A DNA stretch of 64,000 nucleotides from Sediminicola luteus (lineage in GTDB: Bacteria > Bacteroidota > Bacteroidia > Flavobacteriales > Flavobacteriaceae), in the NCBI RefSeq assembly GCF_002514735.1, contig NZ_KZ300477.1:458368-522367 (forward strand), written 5' to 3'. The notes beneath the pieces were generated by a model. That model was not told the DNA's origin and did not search any database. It was given only the letters and a program-made list of their open reading frames with translations. The position numbers and the translations under genes are program-made. How positions within the stretch are numbered: the stretch's first letter is position 1; each line of letters begins with the position of its first letter. This document shows, in pieces, positions 53,170-61,569 of the stretch.

Positions 53170-54341
53170 TGAATCATCCATAAAATTATAGAACTGAAAG
53201 CAATTCACAACTCCTGCTTCCGTCGTAGTTCGTTGCGTGACCTGTGAATCATCCATAAAATTATAGAACTGAAAGCAATTCACAACTGTTTTTCGGTCTC
53301 GACCATAAATGGTACCCCTGTGAATCATCCATAAAATTATAGAACTGAAAGCAATTCACAACTAGCCAATTCAAAGTCTAAAGTGTACGAGTCCTGTGAA
53401 TCATCCATAAAATTATAGAACTGAAAGCAATTCACAACTAGATGGACTTCACTAAGAAACAACGACACCTGTGAATCATCCATAAAATTATAGAACTGAA
53501 AGCAATTCACAACTATCCTTGGCCCACATGGACAAACTAATGCCTGTGAATCATCCATAAAATTATAGAACTGAAAGCAATTCACAACGTAGTCTCTTTT
53601 TTGCTGAAATTACGCGCTCCTGTGAATCATCCATAAAATTATAGAACTGAAAGCAATTCACAACTTGCCGGGATGGCACTTGAAAAAATAATGCCCTGTG
53701 AATCATCCATAAAATTATAGAACTGAAAGCAATTCACAACAGTATGCGGTAGACACGGTTGGTTCACAACCTGTGAATCATCCATAAAATTATAGAACTG
53801 AAAGCAATTCACAACCAAGGGAGGTTGCCGAATGATACAATTGACCTGTGAATCATCCATAAAATTATAGAACTGAAAGCAATTCACAACGGTTCAGCCG
53901 CTTGGAATACATTTAACGACCTGTGAATCATCCATAAAATTATAGAACTGAAAGCAATTCACAACTACTGTTTAAAATTGCCTGCTGCAGAATGGCCTGT
54001 GAATCATCCATAAAATTATAGAACTGAAAGCAATTCACAACATCGAACCGAAACGGGCATAGGTCGGGTCACCTGTGAATCATCCATAAAATTATAGAAC
54101 TGAAAGCTATTCACAACGAAAGGTACTATGAAGAAAACCCACCACCTCCTGTGAATCATCCATAAAATTATAGAACTGAAAGCAATTCACAACTCAAATA
54201 CTCTTTGTCCGCCATCTGGTGGACCTGTGAATCATCCATAAAACTATAGAACTGAAAGCAATTCACAACGGTAAAACGCTCTTTTTTTAGCGGCACTTGC
54301 CTGTGAATCATCCATAAAATTATAGAACTGAAAGCAATTCA
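53166..54341 (-). CRISPR. CRISPR array, 16 repeats and 15 spacers
   Basis: Repeats of 46 bases begin at 53166, 53241, 53317, 53393, 53468, 53543, 53619, 53695, 53770, 53845, 53920, 53996, 54072, 54148, 54224 and 54300; spacers are 29-30 bases. On the minus strand the repeat begins GTTGTGAATTGCTTTCAG and ends ATTCACAGG; this strand is complementary to the tracrRNA anti-repeat, so the crRNA is read leftwards. Most repeats are identical; 54072 and 54224 have one change each and 54300 loses its last four bases. The variants cluster at the right, so the cas2 side is probably the younger end. Confidence 0.98.
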
Positions 54342-54955
54342 TCAATTATTTTCAATTAAGCGATTCGTCTCGCTATAAATTTTCATCGAAAAGAAAATCA
54401 ACTAATTGATTATCTGCAAGTACATCCTCGAAAGCCAAATAAATAGACCTTCCCTTCCAAAACATGTCATACATTCGTTAACACACCCGAAAAGAATGTA
54501 TAATAAAAACTGGTATCCTAAAATCTAGTAAAACATTGCCTTACATACTGGATAATGAAATACTTCTATAAGGCCAATTGAAGAAAGACTTCAAAATTAC
54601 CTTTCGATGGTCTAACTATGTTGGTAACCTTTCTAAAATAAATATCTGAATTTCATACTTTCCTATTTTTAGGAAGGGCATAGCTGCCTACGTGTATCTC
54701 ATAATGGTTGTATAACATATTAATGCAATGAACAGCGAAGATGAACAAAGTCCAAGCTATACTATTCTAGAAAACATAGAGTTTAAAATGACATGCATGA
54801 CAGTATTGGCATAGGCTCAACATTACCTTAATTCTTCATCAAACATTGGCGATAAAATATAGTCCAAAAAATAATCAATAAATGATTGAATACAATTACA
54901 GTTACATTTTCCATTTGACTCTTTTTTATGAATGAACCAACCCTTAATGCCATAT
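54342..54955. other. gap between CRISPR array and integrase gene
   Basis: AT-rich sequence without a long ORF. It contains one 28-codon ORF (54728-54814) with a short match to sequence at 57993. If the array had an external leader promoter, it would lie at 54342-54450, but no TAnnTTTG box is obvious there. Confidence 0.4.
54728..54814 (+). other. tiny ORF with KMTCMT peptide, possible remnant
   Basis: A 28-codon frame ends IEFKMTCMTVLA. The stretch TTTAAAATG(A/G)CATG(C/T)ATGAC is shared with 58023-58043 in the ORF at 57993, giving KMACMT there. Both flank recombinase genes. It may be a residue of a small mobile-element gene. Confidence 0.3.
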
Positions 54956-56179
54956 CTAAATTGACTCGTACCTAGAAATAACCTGTTCCATATCCTTAAA
55001 CAACTTTTTGTCGAGTACCTTAGCATATATTTGAGTAGTTCTAATAGATTGGTGTCCTAGCATCTTACTCACAGATTCTATGGGGACTCCGTTGGCTAAA
55101 GTCACTGTTGTAGCAAATGTGTGACGAGATAAATGGAAAGTAACCCGTTTGTTTATCTGACAGAGGGTTGAAATTTCCTTTAAATATTTATTTAGCTTTT
55201 GATTACTATATACAGGAAGTAAGCAGACGTTTTCATGTTTAGATGTGTATCCACTGTATTTTTCCAATATCCGTTCTGCTAGAGGTAAGAGCGGTATGGT
55301 ACTTTTGACTTTGGTTTTAGTTCTTAAAATCGTTATCCATTTTTTACCATTCAAACCAAATACAATATTACACAATGTCAATTTTTTTACATCTATATAG
55401 GAAAGACCTGTAAAACAGCAAAAAACAAAAATGTCCCTTGTCCGGTTTAAACGTTCTAGCTTAAACTCAGTTTTAATTAGTACTTGTAATTCTCTTTCGG
55501 TAAGCACTTCACGTTCCGTTTTAACCCATTTTGCTTTCCAATGAAAAAAAGGGTCAGTACTTATCCAATTGTTGGCAAAGGCAACCCGAACTATTTTTTT
55601 AAAATTGGTAACATACTTTGTAATGGTATTATGTCCTCCAGCGCCATTTTTTCTAAGAAAAATATCGAATCGGTTAATGAATGCTAAATCCACATCTTGT
55701 ACAAAATAATCGATTTTACCAAACTCTTTTTGAATGAATCTTGATAAATGGTTTCGAGTTCGAATATGACGCCTATATGTACCATAGGTAAAATCTTTTC
55801 CTAACAACTCCCGAACATTAGAATTGTGCTCATCATAAATATTCAATACCGTTTTTGAATCAGCACCTTTATTGACAAGACAGCTTTTTATAGTAGAAGC
55901 TGTGTAGGGTTGTCCTTTGATCACGAAATCACCCTGAAATTGACGTACTCTGACCTTTAGTTCGTCTATATAATCATTGATTTCTTTAGATACTAGTCCT
56001 TTTTCTTTTATTTTTCCAGAAATTGGACACCAAGTTTTTGGATTTACTTTTCTTTTCAGACTTAGTTCAGCTCTTTTTCCATCTACGGTAATTCTTAGAA
56101 AAAGAGTAGCTTTTCCATTTTTATCCAAATCGCTAATCCTTGGGTAGAACAGTAAAGAAAATGAATTGTTTGCTTTCAT
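54956..56179 (-). CDS. tyrosine recombinase (island integrase)
   Basis: The 407-residue product has the N-terminal arm/SAM-like domain of Bacteroidota integrases (LFYPRISDLDKNGKATLFLRITVDGKRAEL) and a catalytic domain with FHLSRHTFATTVTLANGVP (HxxR near residue 350), MLGHQSIRTTQIYAKV (second His and the Tyr nucleophile). The first catalytic Arg is replaced in CFTGLSYIDVKKL, as in IntDOT of CTnDOT, which is active. It starts 222 bases from the tRNA-Met remnant and is the obvious integrase of the island. Confidence 0.9.
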   Translation of the reverse strand: MKANNSFSLLFYPRISDLDKNGKATLFLRITVDGKRAELSLKRKVNPKTWCPISGKIKEKGLVSKEINDYIDELKVRVRQFQGDFVIKGQPYTASTIKSCLVNKGADSKTVLNIYDEHNSNVRELLGKDFTYGTYRRHIRTRNHLSRFIQKEFGKIDYFVQDVDLAFINRFDIFLRKNGAGGHNTITKYVTNFKKIVRVAFANNWISTDPFFHWKAKWVKTEREVLTERELQVLIKTEFKLERLNRTRDIFVFCCFTGLSYIDVKKLTLCNIVFGLNGKKWITILRTKTKVKSTIPLLPLAERILEKYSGYTSKHENVCLLPVYSNQKLNKYLKEISTLCQINKRVTFHLSRHTFATTVTLANGVPIESVSKMLGHQSIRTTQIYAKVLDKKLFKDMEQVISRYESI

Positions 56180-56346
56180 TATGGCTTTTTAAGGGTTATA
56201 ATTTATTTAAACGCCTCATTTTAACAGCTGTATTACAGCTATTTAACATTGCCAGGCAAACACTTTTGTGGACATGAAATCACTCACCGATTTACTCACC
56301 AAAGTGGTTGATTTTAAATGGTATTATATGAAATCACATAAAACAA

Positions 56347-56379
56347 AAAAGCCTGAAAACAATTCATTTTCAGGCTTTT
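56347..56379. terminator. bidirectional terminator near the tRNA-Met remnant
   Basis: AAAAGCCTGAAAA (56347-56359) pairs perfectly with TTTTCAGGCTTTT (56367-56379). On the minus strand it would end the tRNA transcript 23 bases after its 3' end. Confidence 0.8.
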
Positions 56380-56401
56380 AAAGGAATGTTGAAATTTCTC
56401 A

Positions 56402-56446
56402 GTGGTCCCACTTGGGCTCGAACCAAGGACCCCCTGATTATGAGCA
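56402..56446 (-). tRNA. 3' half of tRNA-Met (CAT), right attachment site
   Basis: On the minus strand CTCATAA (anticodon loop, CAT), TCAGG, a variable loop, T arm CTTGG-TTCGAGC-CCAAG and acceptor strand TGGGACC follow in order; the 5' half is absent, and other DNA precedes the anticodon loop. The last 24 bases equal the left site at 43876. A second insertion at the anticodon loop, probably with the recombinase at 56593, would explain the loss of the 5' half. Confidence 0.7.
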
Positions 56447-56592
56447 GATTCAATAATCAAAAAAACAAAACAAAACAAGACACAATAAATTGAATATCAA
56501 TTGTTTAGTGAATTTTGATTTTAAATGAATTGATATGAAATCAAAGAAATGTTTGCAAATTGTTTGCAAATTTTTTCTCTAACTTAGGGAAT

Positions 56593-57816
56593 ATGAACAC
56601 ACTGATAACCCTAATGTTAGACAAAAGAAGGATGAAAAAAGATGGGAAATATCCCATTATTTTTCGACTTACCCATAATAGAAAAACCACCTCTATGTCC
56701 ACCGGATTTTCTATTCTTGAAATATACTGGGAGGAGCGAAGAAGTGAAGTAAAATCCAGTTATAAAGAAGTAGAATCCGTAAGGTTACTTAATCATTTAC
56801 TGCTGAAAGAAAAAGCAAGGGTGAGTAATATCATAAACAAACTCTATGAAAAAGGGGAGCTGCAATACCTATCCCTTCAACAAGTCAAACAGTTTATTAC
56901 CCGAAGGAAAAATTACGACTCGTTTTTAGAATACGGTAAATATCTGGTGGGTGAGTTAAAAGCAGTAAATCGATTTGGCACAGCTCGTTCTTATGATGGT
57001 ACGGTAAAAATTCTTAAAACCTTTGTAAAAGGTAAAGACCTGAAATTTAATGAGGTTAACTATGATTTTCTACTAAAGTTTGAGAAGTTCCATTTAAGAA
57101 AAGAAGGAAATAACCTCAATGGTTTGGCTGCATACATGCGTACCATTAGAGCCATATTCAACAAGGGCATCAAAGAGGGATTTATTGAAAAAGAGGCCTA
57201 TCCATTTTATAACTACAAAATCAAAACCACCCCTACTAAAAAGAGAGCTTTAGATATTACTTTTCTTAAGCGGATTATGGAATTGGATATCACTGCAGAA
57301 CATAAGTTGTTCCATACTCGAAACTACTTTTTGATTTCTTATATGCTCTATGGTATTCCATTTATGGATATGGCATATTTAAAACTAGAAAACATAAAAA
57401 ATGGCCGCATTGTATATCAGAGAAAGAAAACCTCAAAAAGTTATGATATAAAAATCTCTGAACAGTTGTATCAAATCCTATTGTTCTATCTTAAAGGGAA
57501 GTCCAAACGAGATTACATCTTCCCTATCATTCTAAGGGAAACCCCAGTCCAAAAGTATGAGGATGTCATTAGGTTAAGGAAGAAATATAACTATGAGCTT
57601 AAAGATTTGGCTGTTTTATGCGGCATAGACCAATCTTTAACATCATATGTATCACGACATAGTTTTGCAACCAATGCCATGTTAAACGACATACCCATAC
57701 AAGCCATTTCTGCCATGCTAGGGCATTCAAAACTCAATACCACACAAATCTACTTAAAAACCCTACCAAATGAGATTTTGGATAAATACAATGAAAGGTT
57801 AAGCCTTTCCTTGTAA
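56593..57816 (+). CDS. second tyrosine recombinase
   Basis: From the ATG at 56593 the product has 407 residues. It begins with a short arm-binding region (LITLMLDKRRMKKDGKYPIIFRLTHNRK), has a SAM-like core (LEYGKYLVGELKAVNRFGTARSY) and a catalytic domain with SRHSFATNAMLNDIP, MLGHSKLNTTQIYLKTL. The usual first Arg is a Tyr in LYGIPFMDMAYL, where relatives have RG(M/I); it could still be active, as in IntDOT-like enzymes, or be inactive. It reads rightwards, away from the tRNA-Met remnant, so it may belong to a second element reaching beyond the window. Confidence 0.88.
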   Translation: MNTLITLMLDKRRMKKDGKYPIIFRLTHNRKTTSMSTGFSILEIYWEERRSEVKSSYKEVESVRLLNHLLLKEKARVSNIINKLYEKGELQYLSLQQVKQFITRRKNYDSFLEYGKYLVGELKAVNRFGTARSYDGTVKILKTFVKGKDLKFNEVNYDFLLKFEKFHLRKEGNNLNGLAAYMRTIRAIFNKGIKEGFIEKEAYPFYNYKIKTTPTKKRALDITFLKRIMELDITAEHKLFHTRNYFLISYMLYGIPFMDMAYLKLENIKNGRIVYQRKKTSKSYDIKISEQLYQILLFYLKGKSKRDYIFPIILRETPVQKYEDVIRLRKKYNYELKDLAVLCGIDQSLTSYVSRHSFATNAMLNDIPIQAISAMLGHSKLNTTQIYLKTLPNEILDKYNERLSLSL

Positions 57817-58161
57817 TACTTTAAACTTGGCAGACTCAACCACCTTTGTTATTTCTCACAGTTAATTATTTACCTGTCCTAATATTTAAAACAACGCACA
57901 CCCATTTGCACACTAAAACAATTAAAAAAATGAAGATATGAATTAAGCCCTCTTAATCTCATAAATTTCAGAGCAATGTTCTTTTACTAGATATGGAGAT
58001 GGAATTCGAAATTCTCTTTAAAATGGCATGTATGACCCCTCAAGAGCCAGTTTATTACCGTACCATCAATAAAACAACTAACTTCTTTGCGTAAAATTCC
58101 GAAAAGTCTGTTTCAATAACGTATCAGTGATTAAATTCGAATCAGGATAAAGAATAGGAAC
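57817..58161. other. gap with one small ORF
   Basis: A 33-codon ORF lies at 57993-58094 (MEMEFEILFKMACMT, then PQEPVYYRTINK). No other gene or clear promoter is seen before the AraC-type gene. Confidence 0.4.
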
Positions 58162-59292
58162 ATGGACTTCACAATTTTAGAGATAGCAGCGATATTTATA
58201 CTATTTATATCTCTTTTGTTGGCCACGTTTTTGCTTACTGTCAAAACTTCTAACAAAAAAGCGAATACACTTTTAGGTGTCTATTTTATAGTTTTTGCAA
58301 TTCACATTAGTGTTTTCTTTTATTCAAAATTTGTAACCTTACCCCCAGTCTTAGAAATGCTCCGTGACCATATAGCGTTCTTTACGAGCCCACTATTGTT
58401 TTTATATGTTGTTTCCTCGATATACTCAGATTTCAAACTAAAACCTATACATCTTCTACACTTTGCACCATTTCTAATACAAGTATTAATCTTTTCTCCA
58501 AGGTTTTATTTTTCAGATTCCAGTACTAAAAACTATTTGCTGAAAAATTTAAATGATACCCCCGAAGGACAATTATCAATAGTGTTTGGTTTGTCTATTT
58601 CTCTTTTTTATTTGGCAGGTACATTATTGGAATTACGAAAGTACCGAAAGGTATTGCTGGAAAATTTTTCAAACAAATCCAATTTTAACTATAAATGGCT
58701 TTTTCAACTATTTATCTTACTGAGCACTATATTTAGTTTTTCATTTTTTAAACAGGTTTACAAATTATTCGGAACGGATGTTGAAATTCTAAATGCTTCA
58801 AGATTAATACTTAGTCTGGTTTTAATCGGTTTTCTGACTTGGATAGTTTTGAAAGGAATGTATAATCCACAATTGTTTAGAAATATCAATTCAAATCATT
58901 TGATAATAAGCAATTCTTCTTCCAAAAAAATAGTGGATGTATACATACAAGAAAATCTGCAAAAATTACTGGCATTCATGCAAGATGAAGAACCTTTTCT
59001 GGACTCCTCATTAACACTACAGAAATTGGCTAAAAAATTAGAAATGCCTAAGCGTGATATTTCAGAATTGATTAACCTTAATATGAATCAACACTTTTTC
59101 GATTTTGTCAATCAATATAGAATTCACAAAGCACAGAAGATATTGGCCAATTCAAAAGAAGATAATTTGACGATTCAACAAATTATGTATGACGTAGGAT
59201 TCAATTCTAAATCTTCCTTCTACACAACCTTTAAAAAGAAAACGGGTATGACACCTTCTGAATACAGAAAAAGAAAACGTCAAAGTTTATAG
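58162..59292 (+). CDS. membrane-bound AraC-family regulator
   Basis: The 376-residue product has six or seven hydrophobic helices in the first 235 residues (IAAIFILFISLLLATFLLTV, TLLGVYFIVFAIHISVFFY, LLFLYVVSSIY and so on) and a C-terminal AraC domain (LDSSLTLQKLAKKLEMPKRDISELIN, then LTIQQIMYDVGFNSKSSFYTTFKKKTGMTPSEYRK). Such proteins are common in Bacteroidota as sensor-regulators. The neighbour 90 bases downstream is a beta-lactamase-like gene, the likely target. The gene is AT-rich. Confidence 0.88.
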   Translation: MDFTILEIAAIFILFISLLLATFLLTVKTSNKKANTLLGVYFIVFAIHISVFFYSKFVTLPPVLEMLRDHIAFFTSPLLFLYVVSSIYSDFKLKPIHLLHFAPFLIQVLIFSPRFYFSDSSTKNYLLKNLNDTPEGQLSIVFGLSISLFYLAGTLLELRKYRKVLLENFSNKSNFNYKWLFQLFILLSTIFSFSFFKQVYKLFGTDVEILNASRLILSLVLIGFLTWIVLKGMYNPQLFRNINSNHLIISNSSSKKIVDVYIQENLQKLLAFMQDEEPFLDSSLTLQKLAKKLEMPKRDISELINLNMNQHFFDFVNQYRIHKAQKILANSKEDNLTIQQIMYDVGFNSKSSFYTTFKKKTGMTPSEYRKRKRQSL

Positions 59293-59382
59293 ACAGTTCA
59301 AAAAAAGGTTCGACTTTGTGTATTCAAACCTTTCTTTTCAATTACATGTTTTCATTTGTCATGGAATTAAATCTATTTCAAT

Positions 59383-60558
59383 ATGAAAGCTTTATCAACA
59401 CTACTCTCCCTATTTTTAATCAGTTCAATTTGTTATTCTCAAAAGAAAAACGAAAATAAAGTAATAGTTAACAGTCGCAATTCTGTCGAAATTTATAGTA
59501 ATGTTTTAAGCGCAGAGATTAAACAAATCATAGATAAAAACGCCGAAAAAGCATTAAAAGATCCTTTAATTAATTCGTTATCCATTGGACTATATGTAAA
59601 TAATGTATCATATAATTTTAATTATGGGGAATTAACAAAAGGAAAAGGAGATACACCAACACCTAACACCATATATGAAATCGCCTCGATAACAAAAACC
59701 TTCGTAGGCACCTTAGCAGCAAAAGCCGTTTTAGAAGGAAAACTAAATTTAGAGGATGACATAAGAAAATACCTGCCTGGACTATATCCAAATTTAGAAC
59801 ACAACGGAAACCCGATAAGAATAAAGCACTTGTTAACGCACACTAGTGGGATGCCAAGTGGAATTTTGGGAGCGAATGAAACTTTAATAAATCTCGACGA
59901 GATTAAGTTTAACGAAGCATATACAAGTCTTGAAAACAAGCAAACCAAAACTAAGTTTCTATATGAATTGTCAAAACTTAAAATCACCGATAAGCCGGGT
60001 GCAAATTTTAATTATTCAAACTCGGGTACAAATTTGATGGGTTATATTTTGGAATTGGTTTATATGAAACCCTTTCAAGAATTAATACTAGATGAAATTG
60101 TTTCAAAAGCAAAAATGAATGAGACCTATTTTCATGTACCCATCGAAAAAGAAAATAACCTTGCAAATGGATACCTGCTAAACAAACCTATGCCAAAATC
60201 AAACCTTGCAATTACCCTTTGGGGTGCCGAGGGTGCTTTAAAAACCACAACAGCCGATATGCTGAAATATATCCATTATCAGTTCAAAAACAGTAAAATA
60301 ATCAAGGAATCGCACAAAAAAATATTTGAAATTGACACTGATTATTGGATAGGATACTACTGGTGGATAATAAGCAACCAAAATCATGATTTGCACTATA
60401 GACATGATGGTGGAATTTCCAGAGCAAAAAGCGTACTTGCGATCTTCCCTGAAAAGAAGATAGGAATTTCAATTATCACCAATCAATCTTCTAAAACAAT
60501 AAATGAAAAACTTAGCCAATTGACATATAATATTTATAATGAACTTAAAACCAATTAA
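59383..60558 (+). CDS. serine hydrolase, class C beta-lactamase/AmpH-like
   Basis: The 391-residue product has a signal peptide (LLSLFLISSICYS). The catalytic Ser-Lys pair is in EIASITKTFVGTLAAK near residue 104, the Tyr of YSNSGTNLMGYIL near residue 210, and the third motif HDGGISRAKSVLAIFP near residue 345. All three beta-lactamase-family motifs are present. It may act on cell-wall peptides or beta-lactams; substrate is not predictable. It follows an AraC-type regulator. Confidence 0.88.
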   Translation: MKALSTLLSLFLISSICYSQKKNENKVIVNSRNSVEIYSNVLSAEIKQIIDKNAEKALKDPLINSLSIGLYVNNVSYNFNYGELTKGKGDTPTPNTIYEIASITKTFVGTLAAKAVLEGKLNLEDDIRKYLPGLYPNLEHNGNPIRIKHLLTHTSGMPSGILGANETLINLDEIKFNEAYTSLENKQTKTKFLYELSKLKITDKPGANFNYSNSGTNLMGYILELVYMKPFQELILDEIVSKAKMNETYFHVPIEKENNLANGYLLNKPMPKSNLAITLWGAEGALKTTTADMLKYIHYQFKNSKIIKESHKKIFEIDTDYWIGYYWWIISNQNHDLHYRHDGGISRAKSVLAIFPEKKIGISIITNQSSKTINEKLSQLTYNIYNELKTN

Positions 60559-60705
60559 ATAGTTTTTAGACTTCATTTTTAGAATAGAAAACCTTGAAGA
60601 GGAATAGACTTTTGCATGTCCTTTTCGAAAACCAACTAAGCCTAGACAAGATTACTTATCCATACCGTATAAATTTGTCTTTCTTTTTTGGTTGATTTTT
60701 CCACA

Positions 60706-60870
60706 TTGTAACAATATTTTTGAGTGTTTAAGGGGTGTTTCAGGGGTATTGTTACAATTTCTGGTTTTGGGCCCAAAGCCTTCAACCTCTGGAATCCCCC
60801 ATATTCAGGGGCTTGGGTGAGAAAAATGGAAACGTAACGGTGCGCCAGCACGTTACCCTCTTGCTATTCC
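60706..60870 (+). repeat. structured intergenic element, copy 2
   Basis: The arms are TTGTAACAATA (60706-60716) and TATTGTTACAA (60747-60757); the closing motif TTACCCTCTTGCTATTCC is at 60853-60870. A stem GTAACGGTGC/GCACGTTAC sits just before the closing motif, where copy 1 has a different but also self-pairing GCC/GGC-rich hairpin. The rest of 60559-61180 holds nothing else I recognise. Confidence 0.6.
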
Positions 60871-61164
60871 TTTTTTTCCACACATGTTCAAAGTCCCATA
60901 CGACCCACTATTGTAAAACCACTTACAGACGATTCAACCAAAACGCATAAACAACTCTTGCGCCAAAAGTGATTATTCCAATATCAACTTTACTGTGGAA
61001 TTGCCCCCAAAACCCCTGGCAAAGTCATCCAAAAAAAATGTTGGAACGGTCATAAGATCTTAAGGTGCCGTCGTAGTGTTTCATTTACAAAAACTTAGCT
61101 CTATAATGACCATTTTTTATTACGGATTTTGGTTTTAGAGCATGGTAATTAAGGCCCGATGTCC

Positions 61165-61172
61165 TACCTTTA
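61165..61172 (+). promoter_or_regulatory. possible -7 box of the riboswitch transcript
   Basis: TACCTTTA at 61165-61172 fits TAnnTTTG except the last base. No TTG at the usual distance was found. Confidence 0.4.
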
Positions 61173-61179
61173 TAGTTAT

Positions 61180-61357
61180 AAATACATGCGGGAAAGGTAG
61201 TGCCTTAAAAGCACTTTAATAGGGAATCTGGTGTAAGTCCGGAACTGTCGCGCAACTGTAAGTAATGTCAAGGAATACGTCACTGTTTTCCACTGTTCGT
61301 TCCAATATCGAATGGGAAGGAAGACGTATCCCATATTACAAGTCAGGAGACCTGCCT
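61180..61357 (+). promoter_or_regulatory. cobalamin riboswitch
   Basis: The sequence holds the conserved core blocks: AGGGAATCTGGTG at 61230-61242, AAGTCCGGAACTGTCGCGC around 61245-61263, CAACTGTAA, and the B12 box AGTCAGGAGACCTGCC at 61341-61356. Order and spacing are those of the adenosylcobalamin class. A T-run follows the B12 box at once. The next genes (61570, 62906) encode lipoproteins and not BtuB, Cob or B12-independent enzymes. Confidence 0.92.
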
Positions 61358-61401
61358 TTTTTGTCTGACCGAGCTTTCGCGGAATAAAGCAATGGTTTAG
61401 T

Positions 61402-61551
61402 ATGCATATGGAAAAACCCATTTGGAAAACCAAGTGGTCGTTTTCATATGTATATGTTATCCCCTCGCTTTCGATTCCCCAATTGTTCTTCAAGATATCC
61501 CTCATGTTCATTGACCTTATTACGGTATATGGAGATGCATTTAATTCTTAA
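61402..61551 (+). CDS. small ORF behind the riboswitch (49 residues)
   Basis: The frame starts MHMEKPIWKTKWSFSYVYVI and contains two hydrophobic stretches. It is the first ORF after the riboswitch and ends 18 bases before the next gene. It has no recognised homologue and could be a truncated remnant or chance ORF. Confidence 0.25.
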   Translation: MHMEKPIWKTKWSFSYVYVIPSLSIPQLFFKISLMFIDLITVYGDAFNS

Positions 61552-61569
61552 CCAATAAACAATTGTCAA

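Noticed and set aside
53092..53887. ORFs of 78-82 residues on the minus strand over the CRISPR array
   Set aside because: They repeat the peptide NCFQFYNFMDDSQ because they translate the CRISPR repeat.
57300..57420. Loss of the first catalytic Arg in both recombinases as a sign of inactivity
   Set aside because: IntDOT of the Bacteroides element CTnDOT also lacks this Arg and is active, so the loss does not show inactivation.
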